From contig DASYHQ010000026.1 in assembly GCA_035998445.1 (NCBI GenBank), positions 183,898 through 247,897 of the forward strand: a stretch of 64,000 nt of DNA. Direction: 5' to 3'. Below, in pieces: positions 52,579 through 61,470 of the stretch. Numbering within the stretch: position 1 is the stretch's first letter; the number at the start of each line of letters is the position of its first letter. The notes beneath the pieces are model-generated. The model ran no database searches. It was not told where the DNA came from and was given only the letters and a program-made list of their open reading frames with translations. This DNA comes from Tepidisphaeraceae bacterium (GTDB lineage: Bacteria > Planctomycetota > Phycisphaerae > Tepidisphaerales > Tepidisphaeraceae). The translations under genes were made by a program, and so were the position numbers.

Positions 52579-52992
52579 ATGACGCAAACCTCCCACAACG
52601 TCGCCGACACCGAGCGCATCGCCGCCGGCCTGGCGCGCTCGCTACAGGGTGGCGAATGCATTGCGATGCACGGCGATATGGGGGCGGGGAAGACGCAGTT
52701 CGTCCGCGGGCTGGTGGGTGGATTGGGGGGCGATACGCGCTCGGTCAGCAGCCCGACGTACGTGTTGCTGAACGTCTACGACACCGGCCGGCTCACCGTC
52801 TACCACTTGGACGCCTATCGCGTCCACGGCCCCGACGACTTCGACGCCATCGGCTTCACCGAACTGCTCGAACAAGGCGGCGTCGTCGTCATCGAATGGC
52901 CCAGCCGCGTCGCCGAGCTACTACCACCCAACCTGATCCACGTCACCCTCACCCCAACCGTCGAAAGCCAGCGGCAGATCGAGATCAGCTAG
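52579..52992 (+). CDS. tsaE: TsaE, tRNA t6A synthesis ATPase
   Basis: 137 aa P-loop protein of the TsaBDE complex needed for N6-threonylcarbamoyl-adenosine at tRNA position 37. Walker A GDMGAGKTQFVRGL, SSPTYVLLNVY, HLDAYRVHGPDDF and VVVIEWPSRV are typical. Start at MTQTSHNVAD (52579). Followed by R6 and the end of a convergent ABC operon. The other tsa genes are not in the window. Confidence 0.95.
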   Translation: MTQTSHNVADTERIAAGLARSLQGGECIAMHGDMGAGKTQFVRGLVGGLGGDTRSVSSPTYVLLNVYDTGRLTVYHLDAYRVHGPDDFDAIGFTELLEQGGVVVIEWPSRVAELLPPNLIHVTLTPTVESQRQIEIS

Positions 52993-53069
52993 CCATCGCA
53001 CGCCCCATTGGGATTTGGTGCTCGGTCATTTGTTGGTCATTGGTGCTTGGTATTTGGGAATTTTGCGAC

Positions 53070-53900
53070 CTATCCCTTCACCGCACCCGCCGACAGGCCC
53101 TTCACGAACAGGCGCATCGTGAACAGGAACAGCACGATCAGCGGGATGCTGGCGATCGTGTAGCCGGCCATGAGTTCGCCCCACTTTTTCACGTACTCGC
53201 CGTCCAGGTACATCAGGCCGGTGGTCACCACCGGCTTGCTGGGGACGGCGACCAGCGGCAGCATCAGGCTGTTCCAGTTGCCGATGAACTGCATGATCGC
53301 CAGCGTGCCCATTACGCTGCCGCTCATGGGCAGGACGATGTTCCAGATCTGCTGCAGGTGGCCGGCACCGTCGATCTCGGCCGACTCGAAGAGTTCCTTG
53401 GGGATGTCCTCGATGAACTGCCGCAGGATGAAGACGCAAACCACCTGTCCGCCGACGGCGCCGGTGAGGACGATGGCCCAGAGGCTGTCGAAGAGGTTCA
53501 GGTTGATGATGAGCGTGAAGAGCGTCACCAGCGTGGCGGCGGTGCCGGGCAGAAACATCGTGGCGACCAGCCCGTAGTAGACGACCTCGCGGCCGGGGAA
53601 GCGGTAGCGTGCCAGGACGTAACTGGTCAGCAGTGCCGCCATCAGGCAGAGCGCGACGGCGCCGGTGGTGACGACCAGCGTGTTGGCGATGGCGCCGTTG
53701 ATCGCGTCCCACCCCTTCTGCCAGTTGGCCCAATTCCACAGCCCCGGGGCGTCGAACGTGAACGGGTTGGCAACGAACTGGTCGTTGTTCTTAAAACTGA
53801 TGACGAACATCAGGTACAGCGGGAAAAACGCGAAGAACAGCACGAACGCCATGATGCCGTGCTTGAGCGTCTCTTTGAGGGGGCTGACTTTGGTGGCCAT
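53070..53900 (-). CDS. Carbohydrate ABC transporter permease (MalG type)
   Basis: 276 aa with six membrane helices. The EAA loop ELFESAEIDGAGHLQQIWNI (about residues 180-199) contacts an ATPase. Start at MATKVSPLKET (53900); the frame upstream is read from repeat R7. Last gene of the minus-strand sugar-uptake operon TPR protein, binding protein, MalF-type, MalG-type. The ATPase is not encoded here. Confidence 0.92.
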   Translation of the reverse strand: MATKVSPLKETLKHGIMAFVLFFAFFPLYLMFVISFKNNDQFVANPFTFDAPGLWNWANWQKGWDAINGAIANTLVVTTGAVALCLMAALLTSYVLARYRFPGREVVYYGLVATMFLPGTAATLVTLFTLIINLNLFDSLWAIVLTGAVGGQVVCVFILRQFIEDIPKELFESAEIDGAGHLQQIWNIVLPMSGSVMGTLAIMQFIGNWNSLMLPLVAVPSKPVVTTGLMYLDGEYVKKWGELMAGYTIASIPLIVLFLFTMRLFVKGLSAGAVKG

Positions 53901-53904
53901 GATT

Positions 53905-54004
53905 TCATTTGCGATTTGCGATCGCCGATTTGCGATTGAAAGACTGAAACGACTTAAGTCTCCTTCTTTCCACTCGCAAATCGGCAATCGCAAATCGGCA
54001 ATTC
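53905..54004. repeat. Repeat R7 between permease genes
   Basis: CATTTGCGATTTGCGATCG at the left and TCGCAAATCGGCAATCGCAA at the right form an inverted pair of TTTGCGA repeats, as around 25031-25140. Confidence 0.75.
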
Positions 54005-54005
54005 C

Positions 54006-55421
54006 TTACTTATCTACCTTCACGTACTTCTGATACACGATCGTGATCGCCAGGATCAGCACGAAGAGCACCATGCCCAGCGCGCAGGCATAACCGAACC
54101 GGCCCTCGACGAACGCGCTCTTGTACATGTACAGGCCGGGGACCATGCCGACGTTGCCGGGCCCGCCGTCCGGCCCGAGCAGCAGGAAGATGAGGTAATA
54201 GTCGCCCAGCGTGCCGATCGTCATGAAGATCAGGTTGATGCGGACCTGCGTGAGGATGAGCGGCAGTTCGAGCGACCAGAGCTTGCCAATGCTGCCAAGG
54301 CCGTCGATCTCGGCGGCCTCGTAGACGTCCTGGCTGATGTTCTGCAGGCCGGCGAGGTAGATGAGCACGCCGACGGTGCCCACCCAGGGAAAGCCCCAGA
54401 AGATGATGGCGGGGATGATCAGCTTGCTGTGGCCCAGCCAGGCGGGCGCACCGGTGAGGAACGCCTGCGTGGGCGTGGTCCAGATCATGGTCGCCAACAG
54501 GAAGAACGACGCCGCCGTCAGGGCGAGCGCGCCGGCCCAGGTGTGCCAGCCGGTGTTCACCCGCTGCCGCAGCGCCGCAAGTGCGATGGCGACGGCGCAC
54601 ATGATCAGGAACGCCACGACGACGACGCCCACCACGACCAGCACCGGGTTGCCCAACACCTGCTGCAGCGAGCCGGACAGCACGTCCCAGTAGGCCCAGG
54701 CGGCGGCAAACGACAGGAACATCCACCCCACCCACGCTCGCATCGCGGAGCGAATGGTCTTCTGTGTAAACAGGATCAGCGCGCCGATGATCGCCAGCCC
54801 CCACACGCCCCCCAACGGGTCGATGACCGCCTCGCGCACCGGAGACAGCGTGGCGGCGACCTTCGGCATCGCCGTGTCGAGCCAGTTCAGCACGCCCATG
54901 AGGCCCGTGCCATTCAGGAACTTGTTCAGCACGCCGGTCGTCGAGTCGTAGAACGTCTTCCAGACCAGCAGCCCGACCAGCGCCGGGATGATCATCGGGA
55001 TGACGAACAGCACGCGGTAGATGTACTGCCAGCGGTCGCTGCGAATGCGGTGCAACGCCACGGCCGCGAAGATGCTGGGCCACATCTTGAACAGGTTGGC
55101 CACCAGCAGGATGCCAACGAGTTGGAACGAGCTCCAGAAGAGCGCATCACGCGTGAAGGCGTCGACGAAGTTCTTGAACCCGATGAACTCGCTGATCTTG
55201 TCGCCGTCCCAGTTGTACAGCGAGTACTTGACCGCGCCCCACTGCGGGTAGTACGTGAACAGCAGCATCCCGAGCAGCGTTGGGAGCATGAGCGCGAACA
55301 GCACGAGGTACAACCGCGTGCGGTGCACAAGCTTGGCACCACGCCGCGAGCGGGCGACCCCCACCGGCTTCTTTCGCGTGATGATCCCGGTGGCGGCATT
55401 GGTTGAAGCTGCGGTGGTCAT
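54006..55421 (-). CDS. Carbohydrate ABC transporter permease (MalF type) with extra helices
   Basis: 471 aa, about 170 longer than a usual six-helix permease. The first part (helices near 37-58, 85-105, 130-150) and last part (EAA loop DVYEAAEIDGLGSIGKLWSL, about 375-394) match MalF-type subunits; between them, about residues 200-330, lie roughly four extra hydrophobic segments (LAIIGALILF, MFLSFAAAWAYW, VLVVVGVVVVAFLIM, ALALTAASFFLL). Start at MTTAASTNAA (55421). Partner of the MalG-type gene downstream. Confidence 0.9.
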   Translation of the reverse strand: MTTAASTNAATGIITRKKPVGVARSRRGAKLVHRTRLYLVLFALMLPTLLGMLLFTYYPQWGAVKYSLYNWDGDKISEFIGFKNFVDAFTRDALFWSSFQLVGILLVANLFKMWPSIFAAVALHRIRSDRWQYIYRVLFVIPMIIPALVGLLVWKTFYDSTTGVLNKFLNGTGLMGVLNWLDTAMPKVAATLSPVREAVIDPLGGVWGLAIIGALILFTQKTIRSAMRAWVGWMFLSFAAAWAYWDVLSGSLQQVLGNPVLVVVGVVVVAFLIMCAVAIALAALRQRVNTGWHTWAGALALTAASFFLLATMIWTTPTQAFLTGAPAWLGHSKLIIPAIIFWGFPWVGTVGVLIYLAGLQNISQDVYEAAEIDGLGSIGKLWSLELPLILTQVRINLIFMTIGTLGDYYLIFLLLGPDGGPGNVGMVPGLYMYKSAFVEGRFGYACALGMVLFVLILAITIVYQKYVKVDK

Positions 55422-55600
55422 AGTGACGTAGTTTCCGGAAAAGTAAGGTTGACACCCCATCGCTTGTCCTGCCCGTTCCCCCAGAAGGCCAGAACGTCGA
55501 CTGATCCGCCGTCGCCCGCCGCCCGTTCTATATTCGTGCTGATCTGCACATCGAAGCGACGCGGAGGGTCACCTCGACACGGGTGGTCGCAGGCAGAAAC

Positions 55601-57241
55601 TTAGATCGGTGGAATCGGGTGTCCGCGTAGTTCCTCGTATCGGGCCGCCGACTCGGCGCCGTTGTTCTTGATGACCTGTTGCAGCAGCGCCTTGCGCAGC
55701 TTCTCGGTGGCGTCGGCCTCGGCGCTGGGGTCGAGCAGCTTGCGGGTGGCCTGCATGGCAAGCACGCGTTCCTGGTTGCGGCTTTCGCGCACGAGCATGT
55801 CGTGATCGAGCGACCAGGCCCGGTCCCCGCCATAGGTCGGATTGCGGATGGCCTCGTTCACGGTCTTCACCATCGATTCGTACGACGTCTCACCGCTGTA
55901 GAACAGCGTCTCCTGGCCCGAGAGGACGTTGCCGACCTGTGCGCCGATGTTGAACTGCACGTGCGACGTGTAGCCAGTGGGATCGGGGACGAACGGCCGC
56001 ATGAGCTCGCTGGGTTCGGCGCCGATCGTCACCGGCGGCCAGTTGGCTGCCTTATTCATTTTCTCGTTGGCTCGCTGGCTGGTGAGGTAGCGCAGGAAGT
56101 CCAGCGCCCGCTCCTGGTTGGGCGACCCTTTGAAGACCGCGAACGGCACGCCCCAGGCGCCTGCGTCGGCGGCGCGACCACTGACGTACTGGCCCCACCG
56201 TTCGTCGGGCGCAGGCAACGGGAAGTCGATCACGGCCAGGTCCCACCCCTTGCCGTCCATCGCGTTGCGAATGCCCTCGGCATCCCACGAACCGGTGCCC
56301 AGAAATATCGCGCGACCCTGCGAGAAGTTGAACTGCGCCTGCTGCCTGTCGATGGCGGCATAGCCCTCGCCCAGCAGGCCGGCGAACGCTTCCATCATCT
56401 CGTAATAGGCCTTCACGGACGGCGTGTCGAAGCCGACCTTGTTCTTCAGCACGCCCTCGTAGGTCTCCAGCGGCGAGATCATGCCGTCCAGATTGATGTC
56501 GAGCTGCGGCTCAAGCGACGTCGTGAACGCAACGTTATATCGCCCGTAGAAGAACTTCAGCGAGTAGGTGCTGGCGACGGTGCGGATCGGTTGCTTGGTC
56601 CGCTGCGCGTAGTCGTTGACCGCCTTGCCGATGGCCATCAACTCACCCAAGGACTTCGGGGTCTGCTTTGACCCGGTAACCTCTTCCAGCAGCGTACGGT
56701 TGACGAAGATGCGCGTGCCGGCCAGCGTCGCGGGGATCGCGTAATAGTCGAGCAACTTCGGGCGGTACCCGATCTTCATGCCATCGAGCGTCGTCTCGCG
56801 CCAAGGCACCCCTTCGAGGTTCGTGCCGCGGTTGTACGGGTTGGGAGCGGACAGTTCGCCGCCGAGCGCCAGAAAGTAGCGCACCATCGATTCGTCATTG
56901 GAGGCGTACTTGGACATGCCCGACTCGATCAGGTCCGGCGCGGTGCCGCTGATCAACTGCGTGTTCAGCCATTGTCCGTACACCTTTTCGGTGATCGGCA
57001 TCTGCACGATGCGGACGTCGGGGTGCAGCTTTTCGTAGTCGTCGATCACGCCCTGAAGCGCCGCACGGAAGCCATCCTCCAGTTGCCAATGGCAGACGCG
57101 CAGGACCGTGCGACCATCGGACCCGGAGAGCTCACGGTTGCCGCGGATGACCTGGATGAGGCTGGCGATCATCGCCACGCTCAGCACCGTGACGCCGACG
57201 ACGGTGGAGTTGAGGAAGCCCTTGCGTGGTACATCAGCCAT
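55601..57241 (-). CDS. Membrane-anchored extracellular solute-binding protein (family 1)
   Basis: 546 aa. One N-terminal helix (about 13-31) without a lipobox or clear cleavage site, then a family-1 sugar-binding fold: VLRVCHWQLEDGFRAALQG, DDYEKLHPDVRIVQMP, GTAPDLIESG, FVNRTLLEE, FLGTGSWDAEGIRNAM and WGVPFAVFKGSPNQERALDF. Longer than most (about 420), with a helical C-terminal region. GGAGG precedes the ATG at 57241, which overlaps the TPR gene end by 8 bp. Sugar unknown. Confidence 0.9.
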   Translation of the reverse strand: MADVPRKGFLNSTVVGVTVLSVAMIASLIQVIRGNRELSGSDGRTVLRVCHWQLEDGFRAALQGVIDDYEKLHPDVRIVQMPITEKVYGQWLNTQLISGTAPDLIESGMSKYASNDESMVRYFLALGGELSAPNPYNRGTNLEGVPWRETTLDGMKIGYRPKLLDYYAIPATLAGTRIFVNRTLLEEVTGSKQTPKSLGELMAIGKAVNDYAQRTKQPIRTVASTYSLKFFYGRYNVAFTTSLEPQLDINLDGMISPLETYEGVLKNKVGFDTPSVKAYYEMMEAFAGLLGEGYAAIDRQQAQFNFSQGRAIFLGTGSWDAEGIRNAMDGKGWDLAVIDFPLPAPDERWGQYVSGRAADAGAWGVPFAVFKGSPNQERALDFLRYLTSQRANEKMNKAANWPPVTIGAEPSELMRPFVPDPTGYTSHVQFNIGAQVGNVLSGQETLFYSGETSYESMVKTVNEAIRNPTYGGDRAWSLDHDMLVRESRNQERVLAMQATRKLLDPSAEADATEKLRKALLQQVIKNNGAESAARYEELRGHPIPPI

Positions 57242-58229
57242 TGGTGGTTCCTCCGAGGTTGGGGATGGGCGTCTCAACGGGCCGTGTGCCCGGGGGCGCG
57301 GACATGGGCACGGTGGTGGGTTGGGTGGCAGGAGCGGGCTCGGCCGAACCGGCGGTGCCGAGGCGGATCTTCGGGACGGGTGCGCCCAGTCGCTTCAACG
57401 CCATCTGCGACTCGTACGCCTTACCACTGACGGCGGCCTCAGTGACGATGCGCGTGTAGAACCTGATCGCCGTCGGCACGTCACCCACCCGCTCGCCCAG
57501 CTGTGCGACGCGCCACCAGACGCGCCCAATGTCTGAATCGTCCAACCAACCAAGGCGGTCGGCATTCACGTAGGCCTTCAGAGACTTGGAAAAGTCGGCC
57601 AGCGGGTAGAAGTACGTGTCGCCGAGGTACTGCCACATGCCCGACGCCAGCGGGCCGTCCGGGTAGGCGGAGAGGTAGCGTTCGAGCACGTCGACGCCCG
57701 CCTTCACGTCATCGGGCTTGTACGACTGCACGTAGGCCGACGCCAACCGAAGCGTCGCCTCAGCGGCGATCTCCTCGTTCGGAAAGCGTTCGGTGACGGT
57801 CGCGTAATACTTGCGAGCCGTGTTGAGGTCGGGCACGTCGCCGTAGTAGTCGCGCAGCTCGGCGATGCGGCCAAGGTTCATCAGCGACCGCGCAGCGAAT
57901 CTCGACCCAAGCTCAGGCTTGGACAAAGCTTGGTAAAGCTTGGCGGCCTCATCTATCTTGGCGGGGTCGGCCGGGGAAACGTGCTGGGCGGCGACGGCGG
58001 TGCCGTAGGCGGCTTCCTGCCACTGGGCGGAGCCTTCCTCCGTGTCGCTCATCGCGGCGCGGTAGAGCCTGCCGGCCCGGTCCCAGTTGAAGAACGCGAT
58101 CTGCTCGCTCGCCTCCCGCAGCGTCTGTGCGACGTCCGTCTGGCCCATCGCCGGCGCGGTCCACGCCAAGGAGGCCGCCAGTAGACAGGGAATGAGTGCG
58201 GTCCGAAATCGGATTGCAGAGTTCATCAT
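57234..58229 (-). CDS. Secreted TPR-repeat protein of sugar ABC operon
   Basis: 331 aa. Signal peptide (about 1-31, APAMGQT), then tetratricopeptide-type helical pairs across 35-280 (WDRAGRLYRAAM, LNTARKYYATVTERFPN, GVDVLERYLSAYPDGPLA, AIRFYTRIVTE), and a Pro/Thr-rich tail. First gene of the operon, overlapping the binding-protein gene. TPR proteins of this kind often organise periplasmic complexes; a role in presenting substrate to the transporter is inference. Confidence 0.85.
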   Translation of the reverse strand: MMNSAIRFRTALIPCLLAASLAWTAPAMGQTDVAQTLREASEQIAFFNWDRAGRLYRAAMSDTEEGSAQWQEAAYGTAVAAQHVSPADPAKIDEAAKLYQALSKPELGSRFAARSLMNLGRIAELRDYYGDVPDLNTARKYYATVTERFPNEEIAAEATLRLASAYVQSYKPDDVKAGVDVLERYLSAYPDGPLASGMWQYLGDTYFYPLADFSKSLKAYVNADRLGWLDDSDIGRVWWRVAQLGERVGDVPTAIRFYTRIVTEAAVSGKAYESQMALKRLGAPVPKIRLGTAGSAEPAPATQPTTVPMSAPPGTRPVETPIPNLGGTTNG

Positions 58230-58450
58230 TGGGGGGTGCCCAGCATACCTAAGCAACGCGCCGCGATCAAACTCGTTTCACGTAGGCGGACGTTAACAGG
58301 CGCGTTACCAAATCTCAGTCAAGCGCAATCGGCGCATGTGCTTGCTTCAATGTGATCCGGCTCGTGCCAAAGGGTCGCACGCGGCGGTCGTTTCGTCTAA
58401 TCTCCGGTGCGACGACCATCCCAAGGTTGATAAACCCGGGAGCACCGCCC

Positions 58451-59368
58451 ATGCGTGATCCACTGACGGCGTTCGAACACAAGTTGATCCTCACGCACTT
58501 TCCACAGGGCAGCACAGCCGTGGGCTCGATGTCGTTTCCGGGGCACAACAAGCGGTACCCGCTTCGCGTGACCGTCACGCTGCCCGACGGCCGGGAAGAA
58601 ACGGTGGTGTTGCGCCAGGACGACAAGCCGGGCGGCAGTCACTTGGAATCGCAGTTGTTGCCGGTGCTGCACCGGTTGGGCCTGCCGGTGCCGCAGGTGC
58701 TGGCGGGGCCGACGGTCGATCCAACGCATCCGGACAGCCCGGCGAAGATCGTCTTCTCGCTATTAACGGGTACCGACCTGCTGCGATCTTGTTGGGACAC
58801 GACCTCAAACCGGCTCGATTTTATTGCCGAAACCACGCTCGACGCGATCGATCGCCTGCACGCCCTGACCGAAGCCGTCACCGCCGACCCCGTCGCCAAG
58901 ATCATCCCCCGCCATTCGCTCGCCGACGAGCTTAAGCAGGTCCGGCAGACCGGTGGGCGCTGGACGAGTCACCCGCTGTTCGCCGAGGCGCTCGAACGGG
59001 TGACACCGGCGGTGGAGACGATCGAGACGCCGCTGGTCTTCAGCACAGGCGATTACAACCCTGGCAACTTCCTCACCGATGGCGAGACCGTCACCGGTTA
59101 CGTGGACTTCGCGTGGACCTGCTTTCAGGATCCGTACGTTGGCATCACGCGCTACTGGCTGAACGAATGGTATCCGCTGAACAAGGTCGGCATCGTCGAA
59201 CGCTACCTGTTCCGCCACAACGTACCGCGGACCGAGTTCGCGCCCCGGCTGGTGGTGCGGGCGCTGGCGATGCTGCAGAACGAATGCATCCCGGTCGATC
59301 CAAAGAACGATCCGACACGCGACAAAACCTTGGAATTGTTGAAACTAGGCCTGGCCGGCCTGCAATAG
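58451..59368 (+). CDS. Aminoglycoside phosphotransferase (APH)-fold kinase
   Basis: 305 aa. The catalytic loop is STGDYNPGNFL, where the Asp and Asn of the kinase HxDxxxxN motif are kept but the His is Thr, followed by GYVDFAWTC with the metal-binding Asp. The N-terminal lobe has KRYPLRVTVTLPDGREETVV. GGGAG lies nine bases upstream of the ATG at 58451. Such proteins phosphorylate small molecules (sugars, choline, homoserine); a resistance role should not be assumed. Confidence 0.85.
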   Translation: MRDPLTAFEHKLILTHFPQGSTAVGSMSFPGHNKRYPLRVTVTLPDGREETVVLRQDDKPGGSHLESQLLPVLHRLGLPVPQVLAGPTVDPTHPDSPAKIVFSLLTGTDLLRSCWDTTSNRLDFIAETTLDAIDRLHALTEAVTADPVAKIIPRHSLADELKQVRQTGGRWTSHPLFAEALERVTPAVETIETPLVFSTGDYNPGNFLTDGETVTGYVDFAWTCFQDPYVGITRYWLNEWYPLNKVGIVERYLFRHNVPRTEFAPRLVVRALAMLQNECIPVDPKNDPTRDKTLELLKLGLAGLQ

Positions 59369-59425
59369 CACGCGCGGCGAACGAGTCGCAGGCAGTCCAT
59401 TGACGGACATCAGGAGCGCAAGATT

Positions 59426-59638
59426 ATGTGGCAGCAGTATCGCAAGACCTTCTGGCCGATGCAGGCCTTCATCTTCATCCTGTGCGCGATCGGCTACTTC
59501 TTCGTGAAGATGCCGCTGCCCGCGGCGCTGTTCCTGTACGTGATGTTGCAGTTCGGCTCGTTGTTCGGCGCCTGGTGGGGCATGCGATTGCGCAGCCAAC
59601 TCGAGAAGCCCGAAAATCGCCTGCCGTTGGAACGGTAG
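59426..59638 (+). CDS. Small two-helix membrane protein
   Basis: 70 aa, with hydrophobic helices at about 12-28 and 33-53 and a charged C-terminus (MRLRSQLEKPENR). AGGAG stands eight bases before the ATG. Unrecognised; follows the APH-fold kinase by 57 bases on the same strand. Confidence 0.75.
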   Translation: MWQQYRKTFWPMQAFIFILCAIGYFFVKMPLPAALFLYVMLQFGSLFGAWWGMRLRSQLEKPENRLPLER

Positions 59639-59660
59639 CAACAGGCGGGTGAGTCCCCGC

Positions 59661-60359
59661 CTACTTCAGTTCCCCTGACGGCGCGGTCTTTTCGATCACC
59701 TTCTCGACGGCGATCTCGGCGACGGTCTTGTTGCGGCGCTTACGCCAGATGATGTACGCCACAACGATCACGACCGCAACAACGATGCCGCCGATCACCC
59801 AGTGTTCGTACGGCTTGATCGTCCGCCGGATCGATTCGACGTCGTCCAGCTTGCGCCCAAGGTAATACCCCAGCGCAACGAACAGCCCGCCACTGACGAG
59901 CGCCGCGATGCCGTCGGCGATCACGAACTTCACGAAGTTGAACCGCGTTGCCCCCGCCGCCACCACCATCGCGCCGCGAATGCCCGCAAACAACCGCCCC
60001 ACCGCCACCACCCAGATGCCGTACCGCTCGAACAACTGCTCGGCCTTCAGGATGCGGGCCTCGGTCAGATGTTTGCCGACGAACGGCACCTTCGTGATGT
60101 TCAACCCGTACTTACGACCCAGGCTGTACAGCACGCAGTCGCCACCGATGATCCCCAGCCATGCGAGCGAGCCGACCACCCAGATGTTCCACCCCTTGGC
60201 CACGAAGAACCCGCCGATGATCAGCGGAATATCCTCCGGCAACGGCAGGCCGAGCCCGCAGGCGAACAGCAACGCGAAGATCGCGATCGGACCGCCCACC
60301 TCGATCCATCTCTCGACCGTGTTGGCGTCAAATAAAGCTAGGAGCGCGAAGGGAATCAT
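59661..60359 (-). CDS. DedA-family membrane protein
   Basis: 232 aa. The DedA/VTT core is visible: CGLGLPLPEDIPLIIGGFF, GDCVLYSLGRKYG, the amphipathic FERYGIWVVAVGRLFAGIRGAM with the conserved Arg residues, and GYYLGRKLDD. Members move phospholipid or polyprenyl-phosphate carriers across membranes, which would fit the several undecaprenyl-linked pathways here; that is an inference from the family. Confidence 0.93.
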   Translation of the reverse strand: MIPFALLALFDANTVERWIEVGGPIAIFALLFACGLGLPLPEDIPLIIGGFFVAKGWNIWVVGSLAWLGIIGGDCVLYSLGRKYGLNITKVPFVGKHLTEARILKAEQLFERYGIWVVAVGRLFAGIRGAMVVAAGATRFNFVKFVIADGIAALVSGGLFVALGYYLGRKLDDVESIRRTIKPYEHWVIGGIVVAVVIVVAYIIWRKRRNKTVAEIAVEKVIEKTAPSGELK

Positions 60360-60756
60360 GGGCGATCAGAAGGTACGGGAAATTTCCGAATGACGAAACG
60401 GGAATGAGGAAGCAAATCCGATTAACGAAGCCCGGTGGCGATAGACCCTGTCATCCCGATGGAAGGCTTGCCGACCTGAGGCTAGGGGACAAAACCTCGG
60501 CCCCTATGCGCTACCTGTCATCCCGAGGGGAGCGGTAGCGACGCGAGGGATCTCCCATGTCCCACACCTTCCGTTGATCGAGATCCCTCAGGTCGCTACC
60601 GCTCCCTTCGGGATGACATGGGGTTTTGTCCGCTAGCCTTTCGGTTCCCATCGGGATGACCCTGTCGCGCAAGGCGACAGCGGGTTGACTAGCCATTACG
60701 TTCGCCTGCATCTTTGATCGGCCCATTCGTCATTCTGGTTTGGTCATTGGTCATTT
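60360..60756. repeat. Repeat-rich gap: R2 half (60450) and full R2 (60517-60616)
   Basis: A truncated R2 arm at 60450-60480 abuts a complete R2, which is followed by GGTTTTGTCCGCTAGCC and another GGGATGAC end near 60655. Seems to be serial insertion of one family. No gene. Confidence 0.75.
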
Positions 60757-61194
60757 CTAAATGTAGTACATCTCCTGCTGCGAATTCGTGGCCTTGCCGA
60801 CGTGGTCCATGAGTTCTTCAAGGCTCATCTGGTCCAGCGCCTCGTTGGTGGCGTCGGTCAGGCGATTGTTGAGCAGGCGCACCGCCACCTCGCCGGGCGT
60901 CGACTCCCCGACGGCGTCGGGCTCGCGGATGGTCAACCGCCCTTCCAACCGGCGGACGAGTTCGCCAACACGAATGTCCTTGGCCGGTCGCGACAGCCGA
61001 TAACCCCCGCCACTGCCCACCTTGCTCTCGAGGAACCCACCGCGGCGCAGCGCCAGCAGGATGGACTCCAGGAACTTGTTCGGCAGTTCTTCCTGCCCCG
61101 CCAGATCGCGTGACTGCACGAACTCGCTCGGCCGCAACCGCGCCAACTGCACGATCGCCCGCAAGCCATACTCGGTCCGCTTGGATAATCTCAA
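60757..61194 (-). CDS. Rrf2-family transcriptional regulator
   Basis: 145 aa from TTG at 61194, with AGGAG eight bases upstream; this start gives the family's usual LRLSKRTEYGLRAIVQLA N-terminus, whereas the longer frame reads through inverted repeat R8. Winged helix with PNKFLESILLALRRGGFLES and GSGGGYRLSRPAKDIRVGEL. The three Cys that hold a cluster in IscR/NsrR are absent, so it is of the cluster-free kind (as CymR). Divergent from the dsbD-like gene. Confidence 0.88.
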   Translation of the reverse strand: MRLSKRTEYGLRAIVQLARLRPSEFVQSRDLAGQEELPNKFLESILLALRRGGFLESKVGSGGGYRLSRPAKDIRVGELVRRLEGRLTIREPDAVGESTPGEVAVRLLNNRLTDATNEALDQMSLEELMDHVGKATNSQQEMYYI

Positions 61195-61256
61195 TCCGGC
61201 ATCTCCTACTGGAATGGTAGGCGAGCATAACTGAGGGAAGCACCCTCGGCCACCCC

Positions 61257-61335
61257 GCGTAGGGGCAGGCCTCCGTGCCTGCCCTCCTTCTTTTCCCAGA
61301 ACAAAGAGGGCAGGCACGGAGGCCTGCCCCTACGC
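61257..61335. repeat. Inverted repeat R8
   Basis: 61257-61286 is the exact reverse complement of 61306-61335 (30 bp) with a 19-base spacer; each arm also contains GGCAGGC/GCCTGCC. Lies in the divergent gap between the Rrf2 gene and the dsbD-like gene. Confidence 0.85.
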
Positions 61336-61470
61336 GCGCTGGACACAGAGTGGGTTCTCAGACAGAACCCAGTTGAAGCGGTGGATTGCCCCGTCTTGAA
61401 CCAATGGCCAGTGGCTGATGACTCGCGGCTCCACTGCAACCTTCCGCTCGCTTGGCCCTATAGTGAGGTA

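Noticed and set aside
58451..59368. Aminoglycoside resistance gene
   Set aside because: Only the fold is shared; the catalytic His is replaced and nothing in the context suggests resistance.
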